This document shows, piece by piece, positions 46,125 through 54,796 of a stretch of 64,000 nucleotides of DNA. Each line of letters opens with the position of its first letter. The first letter of the stretch is position 1. Below the pieces are notes generated by a model. It did not search any database and was not told the origin of the DNA. It saw only the letters and a program-made list of their open reading frames with translations. Source of the stretch: Micavibrio_C sp964577255 (lineage in GTDB: Bacteria > Pseudomonadota > Alphaproteobacteria > Micavibrionales > Micavibrionaceae); NCBI GenBank assembly GCA_964577255.1, contig CAZNYM010000006.1:1-64000 (forward strand), read 5' to 3'. The translations under genes were made by a program, and so were the position numbers.

Positions 46125-47195
46125 ATGCTCTTCTCCCTCGCCCGGCCGCTGCTGCACAGCCTCGATCCCGAAACAGCGCACCGCCTTACGCTCAAGGGGC
46201 TGCGGGCCCTGCCCGTCCGCGCGCCCGCGCCCGACGATCCGCGGCTTTCCCAGCTTCTCTGGGGCAAGGTCTTTCCCAATCCCGTGGGCCTGGCCGCCGG
46301 GTTCGACAAGAACGCCGAAGCGCCCGGCGCGCTTTTGTCGCTGGGATTCGGTTTCGTCGAGTGCGGCACCGTCACGCCGCTGCCGCAGGAAGGCAATCCG
46401 CGCCCGCGCGTGTTCCGCGACCCGCTCAACCGCGCCGTCATCAACCGCATGGGCTTTCCCAATCGTGGCGCGGCCGTGTTCAGGGAAAACGTGCAGGCGT
46501 TTCTGCGCCGGCGCAACGGGCTGATCGGCCTTAATATCGGCATGAACAAGGGCCAGGCCGATCCCGCCGCCGATTACACGATGCTTGTGAACGATCTGGC
46601 GCCGCTCGCCGATTACCTCACCGTCAACATCTCCTCGCCCAACACGCCGGGCCTGCGCGACCTGCAGAGCCGCGACGCGTTTTTGGAGCTGACCGGAAAA
46701 ATTCTCGACGCGCGTCAGAAAAGCGGCGCCCGGCCGCCGCTGCTGGTGAAGCTCGCGCCCGATCTCACGCCGGCGCAGGTCGAAGACCTTGCCGCCGCCG
46801 CGCTGACGGCGGGGATCGACGGGCTGATCCTGACCAACACCACGCTTGCGCGCCCGGCCGCCCTGCCCCCCCGCTTCGCCGCCGAGAAAGGCGGCCTGAG
46901 CGGGGCGCCGCTGTTCGAATCATCCACAGAAATCCTGCGCCAGTTTTACCGCCGCACCGGCGGGCGGCTGATTCTGGTTGGCGCTGGCGGAATCGGTAAT
47001 GGCGATCAGGCTTATGAAAAAATAAGGGCGGGCGCGAGCCTAGTCCAGCTCTATTCCGGTCTGGTTTTCCAAGGCCCCGGCATGTTAAAGGACATCAAGA
47101 CAACCTTGCTTCGCCGCCTGCAGCAGGACGGATTCGGTACGCTCGCCGAAGCCGTGGGCGCGGATCATCGCGCGGCGCGGAAAAAGGTGTCCTGA
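46125..47195 (+). CDS. pyrD: Dihydroorotate dehydrogenase, class 2
   Basis: A 356-residue class 2 (quinone-dependent, membrane-associated) dihydroorotate dehydrogenase. N-terminal helices (MLFSLARPLLHSLDPETAHRL) that contact the membrane mark class 2. The FMN and catalytic segments are present: PVGLAAGFDKNAEAPG, VECGTVTPLPQEGNPRPRVFR, NISSPNTPGLRDLQ (with catalytic Ser) and VGAGGIGNGDQA. It acts in pyrimidine synthesis, converting dihydroorotate to orotate. Confidence 0.96.
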   Translation: MLFSLARPLLHSLDPETAHRLTLKGLRALPVRAPAPDDPRLSQLLWGKVFPNPVGLAAGFDKNAEAPGALLSLGFGFVECGTVTPLPQEGNPRPRVFRDPLNRAVINRMGFPNRGAAVFRENVQAFLRRRNGLIGLNIGMNKGQADPAADYTMLVNDLAPLADYLTVNISSPNTPGLRDLQSRDAFLELTGKILDARQKSGARPPLLVKLAPDLTPAQVEDLAAAALTAGIDGLILTNTTLARPAALPPRFAAEKGGLSGAPLFESSTEILRQFYRRTGGRLILVGAGGIGNGDQAYEKIRAGASLVQLYSGLVFQGPGMLKDIKTTLLRRLQQDGFGTLAEAVGADHRAARKKVS

Positions 47196-47235
47196 CATAC
47201 CTTTGTAACGTCTTTTTACAGTGCCGGGACGGCCG

Positions 47236-48615
47236 ATGATTATTGACGACGCCAGCAGAAGCCCGCGGGTGAAATCGCTGTTCACCATCACCAAGGCCTT
47301 CACGGCCGACGACCCGTTCGCGCGGCTGCGCCGGCGCATGATCGCGGGAACGGTCGCGGGCGCCGCCCTGGCCCTGGGCGCTCTGGTCGCCGTCGGACAA
47401 TACGCCACGCCCGATTTCATGATCCTGACCGTGGCGCTCGTCGCCCTGTGCGGTTTCGTCCTGCACGATATTTTCAGCCGCCGCCTGTGGGAAAGCGAAG
47501 CCGCGCAGCAGATCGACACGCTGATCCGCCACCACGACCGGCTGACCCGCGAAATGTCGCGCAACCGCCGCGACGTCACCGCCCTGCGCGAGGGGCTGGC
47601 GGAAACCGCGCTCGCCCTGACCGAGCAGGCGCGGCGCCTGCCGCCATCCGAAAGCGCGGAAGCGCAGATGATGGGCACGATGGTCAGCCACCTGGGCGGC
47701 CTCGGCCACACGCCGCTTCTGGGCAGCGGCGACAAACCTCTGCCCGCGCCCGCCGCCGACAATAATAGCCTCGAGCTGCGCGCCACCCGCCCGGCCCCGC
47801 GCCCCGTGCCCGTCAGCGCCCTCGATGAGGAACTGGGCGTCGATTACGATCAATACAGCGACCTGATGATCCAGACGCTTTTGCATACAGCGCTCGAAGA
47901 CGACCGCCTCAATCTGTTCGCTCAGCCTATCATGCGGCTGCCCCAGCGCAGGCCCGCGATGATGGAGATTTTCAGCCGCGTGCGCGCCACGCCCGGCTCC
48001 TACATTCCGGCGGCGCGCTATATCGACTTCGCCCGGCGCGAAGCGCTGCTGCCCGCGATCGACACCATGCTGCTCCTGCGCCTGGTGCGCAACATGAAGG
48101 GCCGCGACGCCGGAGACATGATCTATTGTCTCAACATCACCCGCGAGACCCTGGCTGACAAGGCTTTCATGGTCGACCTGATTGAGGCGCTGGCGGAAAA
48201 CCGCGCCCTGGCCGCGCGCCTGGTGTTCGAGATGCCGCAGGCCGATTATGAGCGGCTCGACCCGCGCCTGCTCGCGGTGATGGATGGATTGAGCCGCCTG
48301 CAGTGCCGCTTCTCGATGGATCAGGTCCGCACACCGCTTTTCGACATGACGGCACTGCGCCGCGCCCGGGTGCGCTTCCTCAAGCTTGATACGCTGTGGC
48401 TCGCCCGCGAAGTGGCAAGCCAGGGCGGCTTCGGCCGGATCAGCCACCTGAAGACCCGCATGGACGCTTCCGGCATCGACATCGTGCTTGAAAAAGTCGA
48501 GAACGAATCCGACCTGCGCCCCCTGCTCGATTTCAATTTCGATTACGGCCAGGGCTGGCTGTTCGGCAAGCCCGATCTTTTGCGCGCGCGCATGGATGCG
48601 CGCCGCGCAGCCTGA
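47236..48615 (+). CDS. TipF-like protein with degenerate EAL domain
   Basis: A 459-residue protein with two transmembrane helices (about 35-53 and 60-78), a coiled coil (about 85-135), a disordered linker and an EAL-fold domain (about 215-455). In the domain the EAL motif is EIF (MMEIFSRV), the DDFG motif is reduced to MDQV, while the KLD motif, EKVENESD and the GQGWLFGKPD close to the end remain. It is therefore a c-di-GMP binder rather than a hydrolase, as in Caulobacter TipF, which positions the flagellum. The arrangement (two TM, coiled coil, EAL) is that of TipF. ATG 47236 follows GGGACGG; GTG at 47221 is possible. The last TGA overlaps the next frame start. Confidence 0.7.
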   Translation: MIIDDASRSPRVKSLFTITKAFTADDPFARLRRRMIAGTVAGAALALGALVAVGQYATPDFMILTVALVALCGFVLHDIFSRRLWESEAAQQIDTLIRHHDRLTREMSRNRRDVTALREGLAETALALTEQARRLPPSESAEAQMMGTMVSHLGGLGHTPLLGSGDKPLPAPAADNNSLELRATRPAPRPVPVSALDEELGVDYDQYSDLMIQTLLHTALEDDRLNLFAQPIMRLPQRRPAMMEIFSRVRATPGSYIPAARYIDFARREALLPAIDTMLLLRLVRNMKGRDAGDMIYCLNITRETLADKAFMVDLIEALAENRALAARLVFEMPQADYERLDPRLLAVMDGLSRLQCRFSMDQVRTPLFDMTALRRARVRFLKLDTLWLAREVASQGGFGRISHLKTRMDASGIDIVLEKVENESDLRPLLDFNFDYGQGWLFGKPDLLRARMDARRAA

Positions 48616-48635
48616 TGAAACATCGTGAGGATCTC

Positions 48636-50426
48636 ATGAAAAATCTTTTGATCGCCGCCGCCCTAGTGCTCATGACCGCGTCCGCCCCCGCCTTCGCCGC
48701 GGACGAACCCGTGCACGCCATGGCCCTGCACGGCGCGCCGAAATACGCGGCCGGTTTCAAACATCTCGACTACGTCAACCCCGAAGCACCCAAGGGCGGG
48801 GCGTTGCGCATGGGCGCGCTCGGCACCTTCGACAGCCTCAATCCTCACATCGTTAAGGGCGTGCCGGCTGGCGGCATCAGCAACATTTATGAAACCCTGC
48901 TGGTGCAAAGCGCGGATGAACCGTTCACCGGCTACGGCCTGCTGGCGGAATCCCTCGAGGTGCCGGAAGACCGCAGCGCGGTGACGTTCAACCTGCGCCC
49001 CGAAGCGCGCTGGCACGACGGCAAGCCCGTCACCGCCGAAGATGTGGTCTGGAGCTTCAACACCCTCACCAGCGAAGGCACGCCTTCCTACAAAGCCTAT
49101 TACCACGATGTAAAGGCGGTCGAGGCGCTTTCGCCCACGCGGGTGAAATTCACCTTCTCGATGGCGGGCAACCTGGAACTGCCTCTGATCGTGGGTCAGA
49201 TGCCCATTCTGCCGAAGCATTATTACGAGTCCGGCGCGCATAAATTCGCCGAAACCACCCTGACCCCGCCCCTGGGCAGCGGTCCCTATAAAGTCGGCAA
49301 GATCGTTCCCGGCCGCCTCATCGAATATGAGCGCGTCAAGAACTGGTGGGGGGAAGCGCTGCCCTTCAACAGGGGCCAGAACAATTTCGACAAAATCTCT
49401 TACGAGTATTTCCGTGACAATAACGTGCTGCTCGAGGCTTTCTTCGCCGATCAGTTTGATTTCCGCCAGGAAAACGTCGCTAAATTGTGGGCTACCGCCT
49501 ACGACGCTCCCGCCGTCAAGGACGGGCGCATCGTCAAACGCACCATCGAGCACAAACTGCCCCAGGGGTTCCAGGGCTTCGTCTATAACACCCGCCGCCC
49601 GGTATTCCAGGATCGCGCCGTGCGCGAGGCGCTGGCTTACGCCTTCGATTTCGAATGGTCGAACAAGCAATACGCCTTCGGCGCCTACAAGCGCACGCGC
49701 AGCTATTTCTCCAACTCGGAAATGGAGGCCAAAGGCGTGCCGGAAGGCCGCGTGCTGGAAATCCTGGAACCGTTCCGCGACAAGCTGCCGCCCGCCCTCT
49801 TCACCACGCCCTACGAACCGCCCCAAACGGACGGCAGCGGCAATCTCCGCGCCAACCTGAAGAAGGCCGCCGACATCCTCGACGCCGCCGGCTGGAAAGT
49901 CGGGTCCGACGGCATCCGCGCCAAGGACGGCCGGAAACTGACCTTCGAGTTTCTCGACAACAATCCGCAGTTCGAGCGCTGGATCATGCCGTTCCTCAAA
50001 AACCTCGAGCGGATAGGCGTTAAGGCTTCCTTCCGCGTGGTCGACGAGGCGCAATACCAGAACCGCATGAACGAGTTCGATTTCGACATGACGGTGAACG
50101 TCTTCGGCCAGTCCTCCTCCCCCGGCAACGAGCAGCGCGAGTTCTGGGGCTCGGAAAAAGCCGACGCGCCCGGATCGCGCAACCTGATCGGCATCAAGGA
50201 TCCCGTGGTCGACGAACTTATCAAGCTCATCGTCATCGCCCCCAGCCGCGAGGAGCTCGTCTATCGCTGCCAGGCGCTCGATTTCGTGCTGCAGAATGGC
50301 TTCTACGGCATCCCGAACTGGCACCTGCCGGCGTGGCGCATCGCTTACTGGAACCGCTTCGGCATGCCAGACACCATCCCGGCCTATGGGCTGCCGGTCG
50401 CGGAAACCTGGTGGGCCAAGCCTTGA
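48636..50426 (+). CDS. yejA: Oligopeptide-type ABC transporter substrate-binding protein (YejA-like)
   Basis: A 596-residue periplasmic solute-binding protein of the SBP_bac_5 family. Signal peptide residues 1-22 (cleavage after AFA). Family blocks are seen: YVNPEAPKGGALRMG, SVEVPEDRSAVTFNLR-type strand, RWHDGKPVTAEDVVWSF and LKKAADILDAAGW. The partner permeases and ATPase (yejB, yejE, yejF) are further along. In E. coli, YejABEF imports oligopeptides and microcin C. The ATG at 48636 has GAGGA; ATG 48615 would add MKHREDL. Confidence 0.88.
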   Translation: MKNLLIAAALVLMTASAPAFAADEPVHAMALHGAPKYAAGFKHLDYVNPEAPKGGALRMGALGTFDSLNPHIVKGVPAGGISNIYETLLVQSADEPFTGYGLLAESLEVPEDRSAVTFNLRPEARWHDGKPVTAEDVVWSFNTLTSEGTPSYKAYYHDVKAVEALSPTRVKFTFSMAGNLELPLIVGQMPILPKHYYESGAHKFAETTLTPPLGSGPYKVGKIVPGRLIEYERVKNWWGEALPFNRGQNNFDKISYEYFRDNNVLLEAFFADQFDFRQENVAKLWATAYDAPAVKDGRIVKRTIEHKLPQGFQGFVYNTRRPVFQDRAVREALAYAFDFEWSNKQYAFGAYKRTRSYFSNSEMEAKGVPEGRVLEILEPFRDKLPPALFTTPYEPPQTDGSGNLRANLKKAADILDAAGWKVGSDGIRAKDGRKLTFEFLDNNPQFERWIMPFLKNLERIGVKASFRVVDEAQYQNRMNEFDFDMTVNVFGQSSSPGNEQREFWGSEKADAPGSRNLIGIKDPVVDELIKLIVIAPSREELVYRCQALDFVLQNGFYGIPNWHLPAWRIAYWNRFGMPDTIPAYGLPVAETWWAKP

Positions 50427-51232
50427 TGAAGACCGCGATCGTCATTCCCGCCCGCTACGCCTCGACCCGCTTCCCGGGCAAGCCGTTGGCACCCATCGCC
50501 GGGCGCTCGATGCTTTCGCGCGTGGTTGAAAAAGGCCTGAAGGCCGCCGACGGCGACGAAACCATCGACGTCATGGTGGCAACCGATGACGAACGCATCG
50601 CCGCGCACGCGCGCGAACTGAACGTTCACTGCGTCATGACCGATCCGCTGTGTGCCACCGGCTCGGACCGGGTGCTGGCGGCGGCGCGAGCGACCGGAAA
50701 GAATTACACGCACCTCATCAGCCTGCAGGGCGATGCCCCGTTCACCCCCGAAGCCGTGCTGCGGCGCATGATCGACACCATGCGCCGCCATCCGGAACAT
50801 GAAGTGGTCACGCCGGTGCACCGCCTGAGCTGGGACGGGCTCGACGCCCTGCGCGAGGCCAAAAAAACTACACCCTTCAGCGGCACCACCTGCGTGCGCG
50901 CCGACGACGGCCACGCCCTGTGGTTCTCCAAGAACATCATTCCCGCCCTCCGCGACGAGCAGAAGCTGCGCGCGCGCGGCAACCCTTCGCCAGTCTGGCA
51001 GCATATGGGCCTGTACGGCTACCGCGCCGAGACCCTGGCCCGTTACGTGGTTCTGCCGCAAAGCCCGTACGAGATTCTCGAAGGGCTCGAGCAGTTGCGT
51101 TTCCTTGAAAACGGCATCCGCATCATGACGATCGAAGCCGACGGCGCTTCCGGCCTGCTGCAGGCGGGGATCGATTCGCCCGAGGATGTCGTCCGTGCCG
51201 AAGCGCTGCTGAAAAAGAACGGGGACGCCTGA
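50426..51232 (+). CDS. kdsB: CMP-KDO synthetase-like cytidylyltransferase (KdsB family)
   Basis: A 268-residue cytidylyltransferase that activates KDO, or a related sugar acid, for lipopolysaccharide core. The CTP-binding start is IPARYASTRFPGKPLAPI; MTDPLCATGSDRV and the WFSKNIIPALRD, GLYGYRAETL and SPYEILEGLEQLR blocks follow. The usual QGDEP motif is here QGDAP, a change of a conserved acidic residue. KdsB of most bacteria is about 245-250 residues; this one is longer by a LSWDGLDALREAKKTTP insert. The ATG overlaps the yejA stop (TGATG). Confidence 0.75.
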   Translation: MKTAIVIPARYASTRFPGKPLAPIAGRSMLSRVVEKGLKAADGDETIDVMVATDDERIAAHARELNVHCVMTDPLCATGSDRVLAAARATGKNYTHLISLQGDAPFTPEAVLRRMIDTMRRHPEHEVVTPVHRLSWDGLDALREAKKTTPFSGTTCVRADDGHALWFSKNIIPALRDEQKLRARGNPSPVWQHMGLYGYRAETLARYVVLPQSPYEILEGLEQLRFLENGIRIMTIEADGASGLLQAGIDSPEDVVRAEALLKKNGDA

Positions 51233-53070
51233 TGGGCCGCGCCGCCGTACTTATGCCCGCCCTGCTGTTCGCGGCGGCGTTCGGTGCGGCGCTGTTCTTC
51301 CGCGGGGGCACCGACATCGCTTTCGCCCCGGCCTTCATCCTGTGCCTGGCGGGGGCGCTTGGCTGTCTGCTGCCCGCCCTCTTTCGCGGTTTCTCCCTGC
51401 CCTGCGGCCCGGCCGCCCTGCTGACCGGCGGGTTGTGGGTCTACATCTCCCTGAGCCTTCTCTGGACTACCGTGCCGTTCGTCAGCCTGATGACCTGGTT
51501 CACGCTCACGGCGCTGCCGCTGGTTTTTTTCGGCGTTCTGAGCGCCCCGCAGCGCGAGAAAATCCTGCCCGCGCTCGCCGCCTTGCTGATCGCCGGCATT
51601 TGCCTCGTCGCGCTGCACGCGCTTGTCCAGTTCGTGCCGGGAAAGCTCGTGCGTACGGGCGGGCCGCTGCCGAACCCGAACATCACCGCCATCCTTATCA
51701 CGCTTGCCCTGCTGCCGATTACGGCGCTGCTGATGGGCCGAACATCCTTGCCGCGCATGCACACCGCTATCCTGTCATGCGCCTTCCTTCTTCTTTTCAC
51801 CGGTCTGATCGTCACCGGCAGCCGCGCCGGCATGCTGGGATTCCTCGCGGGGGGGCTGGCGCTGCTGATCGCCCTGCGGCCGTCGTGGCAGCGGGCTTTG
51901 CTCCTGGCGCTGTCGCTTGGCGCCCTGTTCGCGGGTTTCGCGCTTCTGACCGCCACGCCGCTTGACGACCGCCTGCTCGCCTTCACGGGCGCGGGGCCCG
52001 AAGCCGCCACCGTCAGCGAGCGTTTTTCCATCTGGCGCGCGGCGCTGGCCCTGTTTCTGGCACATCCTTTGGACGGCACGGGGCTCGGCACTTTTTATCT
52101 CTATTATCCCGCCGCCCGCCTGCCCGGCGACGCCTTGTCGGCGGGGCACTGGGCGCATATGGACCCGCTGCAGTTCGGAGTCGAGATGGGCGTCCTCGCG
52201 CCCCTGCTCTTTTACGCCACCGCGCTTGCCTTTGCGGGGCCGGCCTGGCGCGCCCTTAAAAACGCGCGGCAAAATCCGCTGGCGGCGGGCCTCGCCGCGG
52301 CGCTCGCCGTCCTGTTCCTGCAGGCGCACGGCGAATTCCCTTTCTACGCCATGCCGGTACTGATCGTGGCCGGAACCTGGTTTGCCTGGCTCTACGTCCT
52401 TGGTGGCGGCGCGTTCGCTGGCCCTGTCGGCTGGAAAACGCCCGAGAAAACCATCGCCGCGGGCGCGCTTGTGCTGGTGGCGGGGCTGGCGGGCTATGCC
52501 GCTTTTTCCTGCGCGGCGGGTTATCACTATCTCGGCAAGGCGCAGGCCGCCATCGCCGCGCACAAGCCGCAGAGTTTCACCGCTTTCATCGACCAGGCCC
52601 GCCGCGCGGCGCCGCGCACCTTCGCCGATCCCGGGGTGCAGCTGGCCGGGCTGTACATCGATCTGCTGACCCGGCCGCAGGCCTTGTTTACCCGCGACGA
52701 ACAACAGCAGATGTTCGACGACACCCGGGCACTGCTCGACGAAGCGCAGGCCGTCAATCCCGCCTGGGCCGATATCGATCACCGCCGGGCGCGGCTTTAT
52801 CAGGTGATCGATCCGGCGCTGGCCCCCGACCGCATGGCGCGGATCGAGGAGAACTGGCGCGCCGCGCTCGCCAAAAACCCCCTGCACTATAAAGCCCGCG
52901 AGGGTTATGCCCGTTTCCTGGTCGGGCAGGGGCGCGTGGCGGAGGCTTACGATCTCGTGCGCGATGGTCTTACCCGCCCGCGCCCGGCGGCGGTCGACCG
53001 GACCCTGCGCGACATGGAGCGAACACTAGCTCCCCTGGCCCGCCTCGCCCGGGAGCAGCCCGCGCCATGA
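51232..53070 (+). CDS. O-antigen ligase / polymerase-like membrane protein
   Basis: A 612-residue inner-membrane protein with about ten transmembrane helices in the first 400 residues and a soluble C-terminal part with TPR-like alanine-rich helices (from about residue 430). The block FSIWRAALALFLAHPLDGTGLGTFYLYYP and HMDPLQFGVEMG after it match the Wzy_C/O-antigen ligase superfamily, where an Arg and a Glu or His in the large periplasmic loop are catalytic. It may ligate O-antigen or polymerise a glycan. Coupled by ATGA overlaps to kdsB and the next gene. Confidence 0.75.
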   Translation: MGRAAVLMPALLFAAAFGAALFFRGGTDIAFAPAFILCLAGALGCLLPALFRGFSLPCGPAALLTGGLWVYISLSLLWTTVPFVSLMTWFTLTALPLVFFGVLSAPQREKILPALAALLIAGICLVALHALVQFVPGKLVRTGGPLPNPNITAILITLALLPITALLMGRTSLPRMHTAILSCAFLLLFTGLIVTGSRAGMLGFLAGGLALLIALRPSWQRALLLALSLGALFAGFALLTATPLDDRLLAFTGAGPEAATVSERFSIWRAALALFLAHPLDGTGLGTFYLYYPAARLPGDALSAGHWAHMDPLQFGVEMGVLAPLLFYATALAFAGPAWRALKNARQNPLAAGLAAALAVLFLQAHGEFPFYAMPVLIVAGTWFAWLYVLGGGAFAGPVGWKTPEKTIAAGALVLVAGLAGYAAFSCAAGYHYLGKAQAAIAAHKPQSFTAFIDQARRAAPRTFADPGVQLAGLYIDLLTRPQALFTRDEQQQMFDDTRALLDEAQAVNPAWADIDHRRARLYQVIDPALAPDRMARIEENWRAALAKNPLHYKAREGYARFLVGQGRVAEAYDLVRDGLTRPRPAAVDRTLRDMERTLAPLARLAREQPAP

Positions 53071-53687
53071 CCACCACCCTCCTGATCGCCCGGCACGGCA
53101 ACACTTTTGAGGACGGCGAGGAACCGCGCCGCGTGGGCGCGCGCACAGACCTGCCGCTTGTCGCCACGGGCAGGAAGCAGGCCGAAGCCCTGGGGCTTTA
53201 TTTAAAGAAAAACAATCTACTGCCCAATTTTGTTTATTCATCGATGCAGAAAAGGACACATGAAACCGCCGCGCTGGCCCTCGCCACTGCCGGCTGCACC
53301 GCGCGGGTCGAGCGCCTCTCTTTGTTCAATGAAATCGACTACGGCCCGGATGAAAACCAGCCCGAAAGCGAAGTCGTGAAAAGACTGGGAAAAGAAGCCC
53401 TTGCCGCCTGGGATGAAAGCGGGATCGTGCCGCCGGGCTGGCGGGCCGATCCGCAGGCGCTTATGAACATGTGGCTGAGTTTCTCGGTGCAATTGCTTGA
53501 AACCAAAAGAAATAAAACCGTCCTCGTGGTCACAAGCAATGGCGTGGCGCGGTTCAGCCCGGTTTTGGCCGGCGGCCTCGATGATTTTCGTAAAAGGAAC
53601 AGTCTGAAGATTTCCACCGGCGCCCTGTGCCGCTTCGTTCACGACGGCGCAGGCTGGACGATCCGGGAATGGAATGTGAAGCCTTGA
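53067..53687 (+). CDS. Histidine phosphatase family protein with altered second histidine
   Basis: A 206-residue cytosolic protein of the phosphoglycerate-mutase superfamily. The nucleophile motif ARHGNT (His10) is intact. The Glu-type segment is FNEIDYGPDENQPES. The usual second catalytic histidine (SHG) is replaced by TSNGVARF. The first-half loop (EEPRRVGARTDLPL) and the second-half region are otherwise normal. It overlaps the end of the ligase gene by 4 bases (ATGA), so it is in the LPS-type operon and may dephosphorylate a sugar phosphate. Confidence 0.75.
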   Translation: MTTTLLIARHGNTFEDGEEPRRVGARTDLPLVATGRKQAEALGLYLKKNNLLPNFVYSSMQKRTHETAALALATAGCTARVERLSLFNEIDYGPDENQPESEVVKRLGKEALAAWDESGIVPPGWRADPQALMNMWLSFSVQLLETKRNKTVLVVTSNGVARFSPVLAGGLDDFRKRNSLKISTGALCRFVHDGAGWTIREWNVKP

Positions 53688-53693
53688 GCCCGG

Positions 53694-54185
53694 CTATAGC
53701 GGATTGGGCGATTCAGAAGGCACAGGCGACATTTTCCGCATAATCTGCCGAGTTATGAATTTTTCGGCCAGGCTGATGCGCTGTAGGAAAAAGGCGAAAT
53801 CGGCCTCCTCCTGCTCATCGGCGGGAAAGCCGGACTGGGCGTAGGCGGCGTCGACCCGGTCGACATAGTTCGAGAACGGCTCACTGGTGATGAAGATATT
53901 CCTGGAATTGTAAGTCGGCAGGATATCTTCCATCCCCGCCTGGGAAGCGAAAGCGGTCAGCGCTGCGGAACGCTCTTCCAGAAAATCGTAAGCCGAATCG
54001 TATTTCAGCCTGAAATCACAGATAAACGCGGCGCGGGAAGAATGATATCTCTCCCGGCTTATGCCGGCGCCATGGCCGGGCTTGTAATAGCGTTCATGGT
54101 TATGCAGGAAGCTCGTATGGAACAAATTGAAACTTTCCAGACGCGCGGCTTTTTCGAAATCATCCATGGTTTCGTTCTCTGTCAT
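53694..54185 (-). CDS. 163-residue protein of unknown function, paralogue of its neighbour
   Basis: A soluble, mainly helical protein of 163 residues with no recognised domain. It starts with MTENETMDDFEK (ATG 54185; an ATG at 54167 is possible), 4 bases after the stop of the next gene upstream on the same strand, which is also exactly 163 residues. Around residue 45 the segment ERYHSSRAAFICDFRLKYDSAYDFL aligns, at an offset of 4 without gaps, to ERSAQSRTEFAGAFMARYATVENFL in that neighbour, with about 10 identical positions of 35. The two look like a diverged duplication. Function unknown. Confidence 0.7.
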   Translation of the reverse strand: MTENETMDDFEKAARLESFNLFHTSFLHNHERYYKPGHGAGISRERYHSSRAAFICDFRLKYDSAYDFLEERSAALTAFASQAGMEDILPTYNSRNIFITSEPFSNYVDRVDAAYAQSGFPADEQEEADFAFFLQRISLAEKFITRQIMRKMSPVPSESPNPL

Positions 54186-54189
54186 TTCT

Positions 54190-54681
54190 TCAGGCCGGGC
54201 GCAGACTGGCGGCCGGATCCCTTGACGCGATAAGCCGGTCAAACTGCTCATTCAGGCTTGCACATATCTTGTCTATCCGCATAACGCCTTCGAACAGAAC
54301 TACGGCGCAGGCCGGGTCTGCGTGCAAACCACGGGCACGGATACCCACCAGCGCCGTCTCAAGCGTGGAAACAAAGGCTGCGTTTTCTTCATCGTCCAGA
54401 TTGAAGATCGTACCCTTGCTGTCTTTCCTGAGATCGACACCCGCTTTCGAGGCCTTGACGTCCGCGAGTTCGTCCGTAAGGTCGCGCAGGAAATTTTCCA
54501 CCGTGGCGTAACGGGCCATAAAGGCTCCCGCAAATTCTGTCCGCGATTGCGCAGATCTCTCCAACGCTGCCACCGGCGCCGCCATGAACATACGTGAAAA
54601 AACCCAGTCCTGCGCCGCCTGCGCGAAGGCAGCCCTGAATTCTTCCCTGGTGGGGACGGCAGTTACATTTTTTTCTTCCAT
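54190..54681 (-). CDS. 163-residue protein of unknown function (first of a paralogous pair)
   Basis: Starts MEEKNVTAVPTREEFRAAF (ATG 54681). The frame extends back to 54948, but that part overlaps the divergent gene and has no support. Predicted mostly helical with a conserved ALERSAQSRTEF core. It is in the same operon as the 163-residue gene downstream. The proteins may form a heteromer, by inference from pairing. No family recognised. Confidence 0.7.
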   Translation of the reverse strand: MEEKNVTAVPTREEFRAAFAQAAQDWVFSRMFMAAPVAALERSAQSRTEFAGAFMARYATVENFLRDLTDELADVKASKAGVDLRKDSKGTIFNLDDEENAAFVSTLETALVGIRARGLHADPACAVVLFEGVMRIDKICASLNEQFDRLIASRDPAASLRPA

Positions 54682-54796
54682 GATTGCTTTGATCCCAAAA
54701 AAAATATGGAAAAAAATATAGTACCGAGTCTGGTTCCTTGTCAATAAAACCGTTTTTCGCCTAGAGTGGCGGCAAGAACAATACAGGGAGATTTTC

